Notes: generated by a model from the letters alone, not told the origin. Shown: positions 37,308 to 45,150, counted from the first letter of the stretch. The stretch is DNA of 64,000 bases from Acidobacteriota bacterium (GCA_019239425.1 JAFAZX010000004.1:1-64000), one strand, 5' to 3'. Numbers and translations: made by a program.

Positions 37308-39341
37308 TTAAATTCGTTGCCAGCCGCGGAAGTGTTCGAGCAAACCGTCACGGCCGCGCACCTCGCCGGGGCGCTCGGGCGCGAGGAAGAGTTCGACGCC
37401 GGGGAGTCTTCGGCCGAACTCCCTGACGACCGGCGTCTGGGCCTTGCGCCGCGCCGCGCAGAAGTCGCAGGCGCGCGCGGCCTCTTCCGAGAGGACGTTG
37501 TTGACGACGAGGCGGCGCATGGGCACGCGCAAGGCTTCGAGTCGCGCGGCGAGGCGCGCCGTCTCTTCGAGGCTCAGGCGCTCCGGGATGGCGACGCCGA
37601 CGAACTCGCAACTCTCGGCGTCCGTCAGCAGCGCCGCGACGCGCTTGATCGCTTTCGAGAGCGCGACCAGCTCCTCGGCCACGCCGCCCCAGCGTACCAC
37701 GTTCTTGTATTTGAGGAGCAGCTTGATGAAAGTCCGCACCCACGCGAGCGCCACCTCGGGCAGTTCGAGGAAGCGCAGGAGGTGACCGGTCGGCGCGGTG
37801 TCCAGGACGATGGTCGAATACTCCCCCTCGTCGATGAGGTCGCTGACGGTGGAGAGGGCGGCGATCTCGTCTATCCCCGGCGGCGCGAGCGCGACCAGCT
37901 CGCGCATCGCCTCGCGGTCGAACTTCACCTCCCAGCGCGAGCCGCCAGTCAAGGACTCGAACAGCTCGTCCGTCCAGCGCCGGTAGCGCTCCTTCAGCTC
38001 CTCGAAGCGCGCCGCCGGGTTGAGCTCCATCGCGTCCAAATTCGGCGCGCCCGCCAAGCCCCTCTTCAACTCGCCGACCTGTTCATTAAAACTGTCGGAG
38101 AGCGAGTGCGCCGGGTCGGTCGAGAAGACGAGCACGCGAGACCGAGGGTCTGTCTCCGCGAGCGCGAGCGCATAAGACGCCGCCGCTGTCGTCTTCCCCA
38201 CGCCGCCCTTCCCCCCGAAGATGACAAGCCGCTTCGGTTCGAGGCGGAAGCCCGACCGTAAGGGAGGGCGTACGTCATCCATCATGCGCTTTGAAGGGAG
38301 ACGTACGCCCTCCCTTACGGTCGGGCTTCCGCCTGTGACTTCCCACAAGTAGCGCGCGAATTCGCGCAGCGCTTTCGTCCCGCGCACCTCGGAAGGGAAG
38401 AGCGGGACGCGGTGCCGGCGCAGCGTCTTGAACTCCTTGTCGGTCGCGTCGAGCCAGCGCGTCTGCATCGAGGCGCGGGCGCGGCAGAAGGGGCAGGCCC
38501 TGTGCCCGCGCTCGACGCGGTTGACGACGATGTCCGTGACGGGTGCGCCCTCGGCGCGCAGAGACTCGAAGTAGCGCGCCGTCTCCTCGAAGGCCATCGC
38601 CTCGGGGATGGTGACGAGGACGAAGCTCGCGCGCGCGGGGTCGAAGAGCATCGCGCGCACCGCCGCGACGCGCGCCGCGAGGTCGCGCAGGAAAAGGTCG
38701 ACCTCGTCCTCGCGCACGTGGCCGCGGCGCGCGAAGTGCGCGACCATGTAGCGGTGCTTCTCCGACATCACGTCGAGCGCGCCGACCCAGCGCGCGAAGA
38801 CCTCCGGCAGCCGCAGCATCCGCGAGGTGTGACCCGACGGGGCCGTGTCCACCACGACCCGCGCGAAGCGGCCGGCGCGCTCGACCTCGCTCAGCTCGAA
38901 GAGCGCCATCACCTCGTCCATGCCGGGCAAGGAGAGGTCGAGCAGGTCGTTGATGTCCGCCTCGTCGAGGATGGTGCCGCGGTCGGCGATCTCGGCGAGC
39001 ACCGCGCGGTGCCTGCCCTTGAACTCTTCGAGCGCGGCCGCCGCGTCCATCTCGCGCGCGAAGAGGCGCGGGGCGTCCGCGCGCCGGCCGCGCCGCGCGA
39101 CCTCGGCCATGCGGTCGCCGACCTCAACGTCAAGACTGTCGGAGAGGGAGTGTGCGGGGTCGGTCGAGAAGAGGAGGAGGCTCTCGGCGGGCGCGGCCGC
39201 GTCGAGCAGCGCGAGCGCGGTGGCGGCGGCGGCCGTCGTCTTGCCCGTGCCGCCCTTGCCGCCGAAGAAGAGGTAGCGCGTCGGGGGGAAGGGGAGTTTC
39301 TGATCTTTGATTTTTGATTTTTGATTTGCGACTGAAGCCAT
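37308..39341 (-). CDS. Tandem ArsA/Get3 (TRC40)-like ATPase within the gas-vesicle cluster
   Basis: The 677-residue protein has two complete ArsA/Get3-type ATPase domains. Each has a deviant Walker A (GGKGGTGKTT and GGKGGVGKTT), a switch I DPAHSLSDS, a DTAPSGHTSR/DTAPTGHLLR motif and a CxxC pair (CPFC and CDFC). Get3-type proteins dimerise and shield hydrophobic client helices. The linker between the domains contains a 31-codon palindromic repeat (38242-38334). Residues 5-13 are encoded by a TTTGATT repeat. The start at 39341 is preferred; an ATG at 39377 inside the repeat is possible. It lies between gvpG and gvpL, so a role in gas-vesicle protein delivery is inferred. Confidence 0.9.
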   Translation of the reverse strand: MASVANQKSKIKDQKLPFPPTRYLFFGGKGGTGKTTAAAATALALLDAAAPAESLLLFSTDPAHSLSDSLDVEVGDRMAEVARRGRRADAPRLFAREMDAAAALEEFKGRHRAVLAEIADRGTILDEADINDLLDLSLPGMDEVMALFELSEVERAGRFARVVVDTAPSGHTSRMLRLPEVFARWVGALDVMSEKHRYMVAHFARRGHVREDEVDLFLRDLAARVAAVRAMLFDPARASFVLVTIPEAMAFEETARYFESLRAEGAPVTDIVVNRVERGHRACPFCRARASMQTRWLDATDKEFKTLRRHRVPLFPSEVRGTKALREFARYLWEVTGGSPTVREGVRLPSKRMMDDVRPPLRSGFRLEPKRLVIFGGKGGVGKTTAAASYALALAETDPRSRVLVFSTDPAHSLSDSFNEQVGELKRGLAGAPNLDAMELNPAARFEELKERYRRWTDELFESLTGGSRWEVKFDREAMRELVALAPPGIDEIAALSTVSDLIDEGEYSTIVLDTAPTGHLLRFLELPEVALAWVRTFIKLLLKYKNVVRWGGVAEELVALSKAIKRVAALLTDAESCEFVGVAIPERLSLEETARLAARLEALRVPMRRLVVNNVLSEEAARACDFCAARRKAQTPVVREFGRRLPGVELFLAPERPGEVRGRDGLLEHFRGWQRI
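38242..38334. repeat. Palindromic element AGGCGGAAGCCCGACCGT inserted in frame in the ATPase gene
   Basis: A perfect 35-bp inverted repeat (38242-38276 and 38300-38334) shares its outer arms with the intergenic element at 23520-23650. Its 93 bp equal 31 codons and keep the frame open on the minus strand, encoding SPTVREGVRLPSKRMMDDVR and what follows, up to the second domain. Confidence 0.92.
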
Positions 39342-39384
39342 GGAACGAACCCCGCGCCTCTCCAAATCAAAAATCAAAAAATTC
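39302..39384. repeat. Inverted-repeat element, TTTGATT heptamer family
   Basis: TTTGATT repeated (39302-39328) is mirrored by AATCAAA units at 39363-39384. It starts 2 bases from the gvpG stop codon and extends into the first codons of the ATPase gene. Confidence 0.85.
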
Positions 39385-39386
39385 TT

Positions 39387-39719
39387 TCAGCGCCCGCCGC
39401 CGGGTTCGTAGAAGTCGCCGCCCGCCTCGTCGCCGCCGGACTCGATGACCATCGAGGAGGTGTCGGCGGTGTGCACCTGGCCCAGGGCTTCGAGCTGCCG
39501 GGCCTTGATGGTGCGCAGGCGCGCGAACAGCTCGCGCTCGGCCTCGGCGTAGTCCTCGTCGGATATCTCCTCCAGCTCGTAGCGCAGTTGCAGCTCGAGG
39601 AGCTGTTCCTTGATGACCGACTCGTCGTTCAACTCCTTGTCGGCGAGCTGCTGAATCTGCCGCATGATGAACTTGAACCCATTCACCGGCGCCAGCAGGA
39701 TGTCGTCAATCAGGAACAT
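39387..39719 (-). CDS. gvpG: Gas vesicle protein GvpG
   Basis: The product has 110 residues. The family signature is clear: MFLIDDILLAPVNGFKFIMR, then QIQQLADKELNDESVIKEQL, LELQLRYELEEISDEDYAEA and ERELFARLRTIKAR. GvpG is a helical accessory protein of vesicle assembly, usually next to gvpF. Here a 96-residue membrane protein is inserted between gvpF and gvpG. The C terminus is extended with a polar Gly/Asp-rich tail. Confidence 0.93.
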   Translation of the reverse strand: MFLIDDILLAPVNGFKFIMRQIQQLADKELNDESVIKEQLLELQLRYELEEISDEDYAEAERELFARLRTIKARQLEALGQVHTADTSSMVIESGGDEAGGDFYEPGGGR

Positions 39720-39743
39720 GGCTTCGTCTCTTGCGGTCTCGGT

Positions 39744-40034
39744 TCAGCGCCGCGCGGCGGGGCGGCCGGCGCGCCGCGACAGGTGCAGCAGCCACATGAT
39801 AAAGCCGAAGAACATGCCACCGACAAAGTCGATGAAGAGCCGATGCTGTACCGACAGGTACTTGTATGTGTCGCCGCTCAGGAACCCGTAGGCGCTCGTG
39901 AGGGTAAACATCAAGAGGCTCCAGAGCAGGCCGGTCGTCATGAAGAACCAGAAGACTGACCAGCCGCCGCTCGCCTCGGCGCGCTCCAGCTTCCCGCGCC
40001 ACCAGCCTTGGAATGCACAGAGCGGATTCCGCAC
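39744..40034 (-). CDS. Small two-helix membrane protein in the gas-vesicle cluster
   Basis: The 96-residue product has two hydrophobic helices (about 28-48, WSVFWFFMTTGLLWSLLMFT, and about 65-85, FIDFVGGMFFGFIMWLLHL) and a basic C terminus (SRRAGRPAARR). It lies between gvpF and gvpG on the same strand with short gaps, so it is surely co-transcribed. I recognise no known Gvp protein in it. It could be a membrane anchor, a regulator or an unrelated passenger. Confidence 0.7.
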   Translation of the reverse strand: MRNPLCAFQGWWRGKLERAEASGGWSVFWFFMTTGLLWSLLMFTLTSAYGFLSGDTYKYLSVQHRLFIDFVGGMFFGFIMWLLHLSRRAGRPAARR

Positions 40035-40053
40035 GATAAAACTCCTCCGCCGT

Positions 40054-40854
40054 TCAGGCGGCGCCCTCGCCGCGCTCCAGCTTCAGGCGGATGTGGACGA
40101 AGTTGTAGGGGGGCCACGGCCCCGTGTACTTGAAGGAGAGCTTGCCCTCGTACTTGGCGGCGATCTCCTTGACCTTGGCGTCGAACTCCTGCTCGCGGTC
40201 GCGCTCGATGAGGAAGGCCGCGTTCATAATCATCTTGTCGCCGATGGGCTTGTTGGCGCGCGAGGCGACGGCCGTGTCGCGCAGGTAGTCGTAGACCTCG
40301 CGCACGTACGCGTCCGACTTCTCCGCCAGGGCCGTCTCGACCAGCCGACCCAACTGCATCCGCGCGAAGTAGGTCGAGCCGCCGCGCGAGGTGATCTGCT
40401 CTTTGAGGTTCCGAATCTCCTCGCTCTCCTCCTCCAGCTCCGTGATGACGCGCTCGCGATCCCAGTTGACCTTCAGGCCGAACTCGACCTTGCCGGCCAT
40501 CTTCGCCAGCACGTCGCGCAGCGCGTCGTAGGTGCCGCGCATCAGCTCCATGATGTCGTCTTCGGTGCGGAACAGGACGCCGAAGGCCATCGGGAGCACG
40601 GTGAACTCGCGCATGACGGTCTCGTTCACCTGCTCGTGCGCGAAGACGTTCTCGCGCGTCGGGTCGTAGACCTGGATCGGCGTGTTCGAGACGACCGCGG
40701 CCAGCCCGTCGTGGTGGACGGTGTAGACCTCGTCGCCGCGGCCGCCGATGCCGATGGGGCCGAAACTGCGCGGCTCCTTCGTCTCGATGATGCAGTAGAC
40801 GTACTTGCCTGCTTGCGCGGGCGCGGCGTTCGGCGTCTCGTTTTCGGCGCTCAT
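40054..40854 (-). CDS. gvpF: Gas vesicle protein GvpF (GvpF/L family)
   Basis: This 266-residue protein opens with GKYVYCIIETKEPRSFGPIG and ends FKYTGPWPPYNFVHIRLKLE, the conserved ends of the family. Internal landmarks include HHDGLAAVVSNTPIQVYDPT, HEQVNETVMREFTVLPMAFG and KVEFGLKVNWDRERV. It is the first gene of the gvp operon, followed by the membrane protein and gvpG, as expected for gvpF. The ATG at 40854 directly precedes the conserved domain, and an AT-rich divergent promoter lies 47-77 bases upstream. Confidence 0.92.
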   Translation of the reverse strand: MSAENETPNAAPAQAGKYVYCIIETKEPRSFGPIGIGGRGDEVYTVHHDGLAAVVSNTPIQVYDPTRENVFAHEQVNETVMREFTVLPMAFGVLFRTEDDIMELMRGTYDALRDVLAKMAGKVEFGLKVNWDRERVITELEEESEEIRNLKEQITSRGGSTYFARMQLGRLVETALAEKSDAYVREVYDYLRDTAVASRANKPIGDKMIMNAAFLIERDREQEFDAKVKEIAAKYEGKLSFKYTGPWPPYNFVHIRLKLERGEGAA

Positions 40855-40900
40855 AGTTTCCTGAAATTGTTCGGGCGGCTTGGGAGATTGCTGTCGCGCG

Positions 40901-40938
40901 TATAATAGTAGGCGGCGCGTCGGCGGCGCAACTACTAT
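40901..40938. promoter_or_regulatory. Divergent promoter/operator region of the gvp operon
   Basis: On the minus strand TTGCGC (40926-40931), an 18-bp spacer and TATTAT (40902-40907) form a promoter facing gvpF. On the plus strand TATAAT (40901-40906) could serve the gene at 41095. ATAGTAG (40905-40911) and CTACTAT (40932-40938) are an inverted pair spanning the promoter core, a plausible operator. Confidence 0.45.
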
Positions 40939-40996
40939 CCGCCCCGCCCTCGGTGTTAGAATCCTCGCCCGAGAACCCCGCGCCGCGCGGCAGCGT

Positions 40997-41079
40997 ACTG
41001 GGTATGGGTTTTGGGGGTTGGGTGCTGGGTGTTGGTTAAAGGCAAGAACCCAGCACCTAAAACCCAACACCCAGCACCC
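40997..41079. repeat. Inverted-repeat element, GGGTGCT heptamer family (degenerate)
   Basis: The left arm ends GGGTTGGGTGCTGGGTGTT (40997-41035). The right arm AACCCAGCACCTAAAACCC and its continuation (41047-41079) mirror it. It ends 15 bases before the start codon at 41095. Confidence 0.88.
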
Positions 41080-41094
41080 CTTCTGGAGACAAAG

Positions 41095-41628
41095 ATGAGC
41101 GATCAGCGAAACTGGCTTGAACGTTTGGGCGACAAGATTCCGGGCTACTCGGGTTACGTCGCCAAGGAGCGGCGCCGCGACGCCGACAAGCTGCACCGCG
41201 AGCACCTGGCCGAGCGCCTCCGCGCCGCCAAGCAGCCCCTGAACGACGTGATGCGCGAGCTGTCGTCCACGGGCCGCCTCTTCGAGGTCGGCCCCGTCGA
41301 CCGCGTCCTGAAGAAGCTCGACCAGATCGAGAACCGCGTGCGGTTCGCCACTTACGGCTACGCGGGCTTCTTCGACGCCGTCAAGATCGAGGAGCCGCAG
41401 TTAGACCGCATCTATCAGTTCGACCTCGCGCTCGTCGAGAAGGTCGAGGCGTTCGAGCGCCACGCCCGAGAGCTTTCGTCCAAGGGCTCCACGGCCGACG
41501 GACTCAAGGCGGCGGCCTCGGAGCTGGAGCGCGCCGCCGACGATCTCAACCAGACCTTCGACCAGCGCTACCGCGCCATCGAAACCTTCGGCCCCGACAA
41601 CACGCAGGGGCAGCCGATGTTTAGCTGA
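41095..41628 (+). CDS. Hypothetical helical protein
   Basis: The 177-residue product is mostly charged and helical: SDQRNWLERLGDKIPGYSGY, VAKERRRDADKLHREHLAER, then a middle with RVLKKLDQIENRVRFATYGY and a C-terminal coiled segment. No signal peptide or membrane helix is seen. GGAGACAAAG precedes the ATG at 41095. It diverges from the gvp operon. The GYSGYVAKERRRDADK motif resembles small acidobacterial proteins found near zinc-ribbon/SPFH genes, but I cannot name a family. Confidence 0.7.
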   Translation: MSDQRNWLERLGDKIPGYSGYVAKERRRDADKLHREHLAERLRAAKQPLNDVMRELSSTGRLFEVGPVDRVLKKLDQIENRVRFATYGYAGFFDAVKIEEPQLDRIYQFDLALVEKVEAFERHARELSSKGSTADGLKAAASELERAADDLNQTFDQRYRAIETFGPDNTQGQPMFS

Positions 41629-41629
41629 A

Positions 41630-41703
41630 GGGGTGCTGGGTGTTAGGTTCTGGGTGTTGGTATAAGACATAACCCAAAACCTAACACCCAACACCCAACA
41701 CCC
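41630..41703. repeat. Inverted-repeat element, GGGTGCT/GGGTGTT heptamer family
   Basis: GGGTGCT/GGGTGTT/AGGTTCT/GGGTGTT (41630-41660) is mirrored at 41671-41703. It starts right after a TGA stop codon and ends 5 bases before the next ATG. Confidence 0.9.
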
Positions 41704-41708
41704 TTCCT

Positions 41709-42980
41709 ATGCAAGAGAGTTGTCCAAACTGCGGCGCGGAGTTGTACGGGGGGCAGCAGTTCTGCCGGCGTTGCGGGACGCCCGTGGGTTCGGCCGTGGG
41801 GGGCGAAGCGCCGACGCAGCTCTTCGGCGCCGGCGCGCAGGCCGGCGTCGCGGCCCCCCTGGCGGGCACTTCGCCGCTCGGCGCGGGCGGCGGGCCGACG
41901 GACTCCGTCGCGGGGCAGCGCCCGACCGAGTATCATCCGCAAGCGAGTCAGCCGACGACCGCGCTCGTCGGCGAGCCGTTCGGCTCAAGGCCGCTCGCGG
42001 TCGGCGGCCCGCCGCGGCCCGCGCCGAAGCGCAGGGGGCTTTGGGTCGCCGCGCTGCTCGCGGTCTTCGTGCTCGGCGCTGGGCTCGCCTCGGCCGCGGC
42101 CTTCCTCTGGTGGCGCGCGACGCACGCTGGCACGGTCATCAGGGTGGTGAAGACCGGCCCACCGCCGCCCGGCGCACCCGCGCCGCCCGACGTGCCTCCG
42201 ATTCCCGACATGCCGGAGATACCGTCCGACCTCGGCCAGCGCATACAGGAGGCTTTGAAGGCGCACGGCGTGCCGCTCCCGCTCGACGAGTCGGGCGCGG
42301 TCGTCTCGGGCGACGATACGACCATCACACGCACCTTCAATCTCGACTCCGACGGGTCGTTCGCGGCGCACGTCGTCGCGGGGAACGTGACGGTCGTCGG
42401 CTCCGAAGACACGGACGCGGCCGTCGTCAAGGTCGTCAAGCACGGCGGGAGCGTGCAGGAGCGCGCCGCGGCCCGCGTGCTCGCGGCCGAGTCCGAAGAG
42501 GGCGTGACGCTCTTCGGCGCCGCCGCGCCGGGCGGGCCGGTCAGCGTCTCTTACGAGATCACCGTCCCGCGCAAGGGCCTGGGCAAGCTCCAGCTCTCCA
42601 CGCAGAAGGGCGACATCAAAATCAGCGAGTTCGACGGCGACGTGGACTTGAACGTCGCGAACGGCAGCGTCAACGTCAGCTCGAACGGCGCGGTGCACAG
42701 CCGCGTCGTCAACGGCAAGACGAGCGTCACGTACGCCGGCCGCCACGAAGAGGCGCAGGAGTTCTCCGTGGTGAACGGCGACCTTGAGGTCTCTCTGAAC
42801 GGCGAGCCGGAGGTAGACCTCACGGCGGCTTCGACGAACGGCCACGTCGAGGTCGACGCGGCGCTCCCGCTGAAGGCGGACAGGCGCGGCTCGGGACAGA
42901 AGGTCGAGGCCGAACTCGGCGGCGGCGGCGCGCCGCTCAACGTGAAGGTGGTCAACGGAAACGTCAGGATAAGGAAGTAG
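41709..42980 (+). CDS. Zinc-ribbon, single-TM protein with DUF4097-like beta-helical domain
   Basis: The 423-residue protein starts with a zinc ribbon (CPNCGAELYGGQQFCRRCG). A low-complexity linker, one membrane helix (about 112-135, LWVAALLAVFVLGAGLASAA) and a Pro-rich segment follow. The C-terminal region has repeated strands (VVAGNVTVVGSEDTDAAVVK, LQLSTQKGDIKISEFDGDVD, LNVANGSVNVSSNGAVHSRV), the pattern of DUF4097/putative-adhesin beta-helices. The zinc ribbon is cytoplasmic, the beta domain outside. The TAG stop lies in the following CAGTAGG element. Function is unknown. Confidence 0.78.
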   Translation: MQESCPNCGAELYGGQQFCRRCGTPVGSAVGGEAPTQLFGAGAQAGVAAPLAGTSPLGAGGGPTDSVAGQRPTEYHPQASQPTTALVGEPFGSRPLAVGGPPRPAPKRRGLWVAALLAVFVLGAGLASAAAFLWWRATHAGTVIRVVKTGPPPPGAPAPPDVPPIPDMPEIPSDLGQRIQEALKAHGVPLPLDESGAVVSGDDTTITRTFNLDSDGSFAAHVVAGNVTVVGSEDTDAAVVKVVKHGGSVQERAAARVLAAESEEGVTLFGAAAPGGPVSVSYEITVPRKGLGKLQLSTQKGDIKISEFDGDVDLNVANGSVNVSSNGAVHSRVVNGKTSVTYAGRHEEAQEFSVVNGDLEVSLNGEPEVDLTAASTNGHVEVDAALPLKADRRGSGQKVEAELGGGGAPLNVKVVNGNVRIRK

Positions 42981-43083
42981 GCAGTAGGCAGATGGCAGTA
43001 GGCAGTTGAAAGCCGTACTGGCATGAACTCTGTTCAGTCCTTCAACTTCCGTCACGCGGAGCGACTGCCTACTGCCTACTAAC
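42977..43083. repeat. Inverted-repeat element, CAGTAGG heptamer family, conserved loop
   Basis: GTAGGCA/GTAGGCA/GATGGCA/GTAGGCA (42977-43010) is mirrored, shorter, at 43063-43083. The loop ends CACGCGGAGCGACTGCC. It supplies the TAG stop of the upstream gene. Confidence 0.93.
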
Positions 43084-43096
43084 TCAAGGAGCGTAA

Positions 43097-44236
43097 ATGG
43101 CAATCGAAGTCATACAGTTTTTCGACCAGACGGGGCAGCAGATCGTGGCGCGCGTCCCGCCGCAGGGGGCGACCGACATCAAGATGGGCGCGCAGCTCAT
43201 CGTGCAGGAGAACCAGTCGGCGGTCTTCTTCCGCGACGGCAAGGCGCTCGACACGTTCGGCCCCGGCCGCCACACGCTGACGACGATGAACGTGCCGCTG
43301 CTGTCGCGGCTGCTCTCGCTCCCCTTCGGCGGCACGTCGCCCTTCCAGGCCTCGGTCGTCTTCGTCGCGCGCCACACGTTCCAGGACATGAAGTGGGGCA
43401 CGAAGGAGCCGATCCCTTTCCGCGACACCGAGCTTTATATGGTGCGGCTGCGCTCCTTCGGCAAGTACTCGTTCCGCGTCGCAGACCCGCAGCTCTTCGT
43501 CGCTTCAATCGTCGGCACGCGGGGCTTAGTCTCGACGCAGCAGCTCGGCGACTACCTGCGTGACATCATCGTCTCGCGCCTCACCGACCTGCTCGGCGAG
43601 AACGTGAAGACGCTGTTCGACCTCCCGGCCTACTACGACGAGCTGGCCGCGGGCGTGAAGGCGCGCGTCGCCGAAGACTTCAGCAAGCAGGGGCTCGAGC
43701 TGGTGGACATGCTCATCTCCGCCATCACGCCGCCCGAGGAGGTGCAGAAGAAGATCGACGAGCGCGCCTCGATGTCCGCGCTCGGCGACATGGGTCGCTA
43801 CATGCAGTACAAGGCGGCCGAGTCGATGCCCGACGCGGCGAAGCAGCCGGGCGGCGCCGCCGGGACGGGCATGGGCTTAGGGATGGGCTTCGGCTACGGG
43901 CAGATGATGGCGAACGCCTTCGGCGGCGGTCAGGGACAGCAGGGGCAGGGACAGCAGGGCGGCGGGCAGGGCGGCGCGGCCCCGCAGATGGTGCCGTGCC
44001 CGAAGTGCCAGACGCCCAACCCCGCGGGCGCGAAGTTCTGTAGCAACTGCGGCGCGAACACGCAGGTGCAGCAGGCCGCGGGCGTGCAGTGCCCGAACTG
44101 TCAGGCGCAGGTGCCGGCGGGTTCGAAGTTTTGCAACAACTGCGGCCAGTCGGTCGAGCCGAAGGCCTGCAAGAACTGCAACAACCCCCTGCCGCCGGGC
44201 ACGAAGTTCTGCGGCAACTGCGGCACGGCCGCCTGA
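43097..44236 (+). CDS. SPFH/Band-7 domain protein with three C-terminal zinc ribbons
   Basis: The 379-residue protein has an SPFH-like domain of the YdjI/virion-core type (about 1-240; [40 protein letters not shown]-type strands and a helical part). A Gly/Met/Gln-rich linker follows, then three CxxC...CxxC zinc ribbons ([57 protein letters not shown]). Such proteins are membrane-microdomain scaffolds in other bacteria. AAGGAGCG precedes the ATG. Its neighbours also carry zinc ribbons, suggesting a functional group. Confidence 0.88.
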   Translation: MAIEVIQFFDQTGQQIVARVPPQGATDIKMGAQLIVQENQSAVFFRDGKALDTFGPGRHTLTTMNVPLLSRLLSLPFGGTSPFQASVVFVARHTFQDMKWGTKEPIPFRDTELYMVRLRSFGKYSFRVADPQLFVASIVGTRGLVSTQQLGDYLRDIIVSRLTDLLGENVKTLFDLPAYYDELAAGVKARVAEDFSKQGLELVDMLISAITPPEEVQKKIDERASMSALGDMGRYMQYKAAESMPDAAKQPGGAAGTGMGLGMGFGYGQMMANAFGGGQGQQGQGQQGGGQGGAAPQMVPCPKCQTPNPAGAKFCSNCGANTQVQQAAGVQCPNCQAQVPAGSKFCNNCGQSVEPKACKNCNNPLPPGTKFCGNCGTAA

Positions 44237-44268
44237 GTCCGGGCGGCCGCGCCCGCGGTGTGAAGCGA

Positions 44269-44715
44269 ATGATGCGGACAACGCTTCTCCTCGTGCTGTT
44301 TGCTCTGTTCTACTCCGGCGTCGCGGCGGGGACGCCGGCCCGGCCGTACGACCGAAAGCTCGACGAGTACGGCAACATTCGTTGGGGCGACGAGAAGGCG
44401 CGGCTCGACAACTTCGCCATCGAGATGCAGCTCGAACCGTCGGCGAAGGGCTACATCTTCTGCTACGGCGGGAGGCGCGGCAGGGCGGGCGAGGCGTTGC
44501 GCCGCTGCAACCGCGCCAAAGGCTACGTCAGCGGCTACCGTCACGTCGAGGCCGGCCGCATCATGACGCTCAACGCAGGCTTCCGCGAAGAGTTGACCGT
44601 CGAGCTTTGGGTCTTACCGCCCGGGGTGACGCCGCCGACGGCCTCCCCCACCGTAGACCCCGCCGAGGTAAAGCTAACCAAAGCCAAACCCCACCGTTCG
44701 CGTCCTAAAAGATGA
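44269..44715 (+). CDS. Secreted protein with the module shared with the 3720-4700 protein
   Basis: The 148-residue product has a signal peptide (MMRTTLLLVLFALFYSGVAA). A single domain follows: ARLDNFAIEMQ, AKGYIFCYGGR, RAGEALRRCNRAKGYVSGY, LTVELWVLP. It aligns with the C-terminal region of the 3720-4700 protein (ARFDNLAIELQ, TGYVIAYAGR, RAGEADRMTKRASDYL, FELWIVP). The fold may be OmpA-like or a new beta-alpha domain. A nearby GTG at 44260 is an alternative start. The last 4 bases overlap the next gene (ATGA). Confidence 0.72.
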   Translation: MMRTTLLLVLFALFYSGVAAGTPARPYDRKLDEYGNIRWGDEKARLDNFAIEMQLEPSAKGYIFCYGGRRGRAGEALRRCNRAKGYVSGYRHVEAGRIMTLNAGFREELTVELWVLPPGVTPPTASPTVDPAEVKLTKAKPHRSRPKR

Positions 44716-45038
44716 GCCGAACCTGCGACTACTGCCAGGGCGTGATGGGAGAGGGGGCGGCGAAGTGCCCGAACTGCGGGGCGGCCGTCGGCCCGCGCGA
44801 GGCGCCCGACATCCGCTTCTGCCCGCACTGCAGGCGGCGACTGCTCGCGCTCGGCAGCCCCGCCTGCAACTACTGCGGCCGCGCGCTCCCCGAAGAGTAC
44901 GTCCGCGCCCGCGACGCCCTCTGGCAGAAGGTCAGCAACGCCACGCCGGAGGAACTCAAAGAGCTTGAGCGAGAGAACAACGACGAAGCCCTCAAGCGCG
45001 CCCTCAAAGCGCTCCTCGATCTCGACAGGAAGAAGTAG
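44712..45038 (+). CDS. Double zinc-ribbon protein
   Basis: The 108-residue product has three CxxC-type knuckle groups in its first 65 residues (CDYCQGVMG...CPNCGAAVG, CPHCRRRL, CNYCGRALPEEY), then a charged helical tail (TPEELKELERENNDEALKRA). Such double zinc ribbons often mediate protein-protein or nucleic-acid contacts. It overlaps the previous gene by ATGA, so the two are coupled. The TAG stop belongs to the following CAGTAGG-type element. Confidence 0.8.
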   Translation: MSRTCDYCQGVMGEGAAKCPNCGAAVGPREAPDIRFCPHCRRRLLALGSPACNYCGRALPEEYVRARDALWQKVSNATPEELKELERENNDEALKRALKALLDLDRKK

Positions 45039-45150
45039 ACAGTAGGCAGCAGGCAGTAGAGAGTAGAGAAACAGAAGCGGCGCGTCTCAACCTTCCGGTC
45101 GGGCGCGCCGCTTCTAAATCTACTGCCTGCTGCCTGCCGCCTACTGTCTC
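45034..45150. repeat. Inverted-repeat element, CAGTAGG/CAGCAGG heptamer family, enclosing a terminator-like hairpin
   Basis: CAGTAGG/CAGCAGG/CAGTAGA/GAGTAGA (45034-45067) is mirrored at 45120-45150. In the loop AGAAGCGGCGCG pairs with CGCGCCGCTTCT (45073-45115), related to the hairpin at 11004-11046. The element supplies stop codons to both convergent genes (45036-45038 plus, 45141-45143 minus). Confidence 0.92.

Noticed and set aside
34050-40854. gvpN, gvpC and other gas-vesicle genes
   Set aside because: No AAA+ GvpN or GvpC-like repeat protein was found in this window; they may lie elsewhere or be absent.
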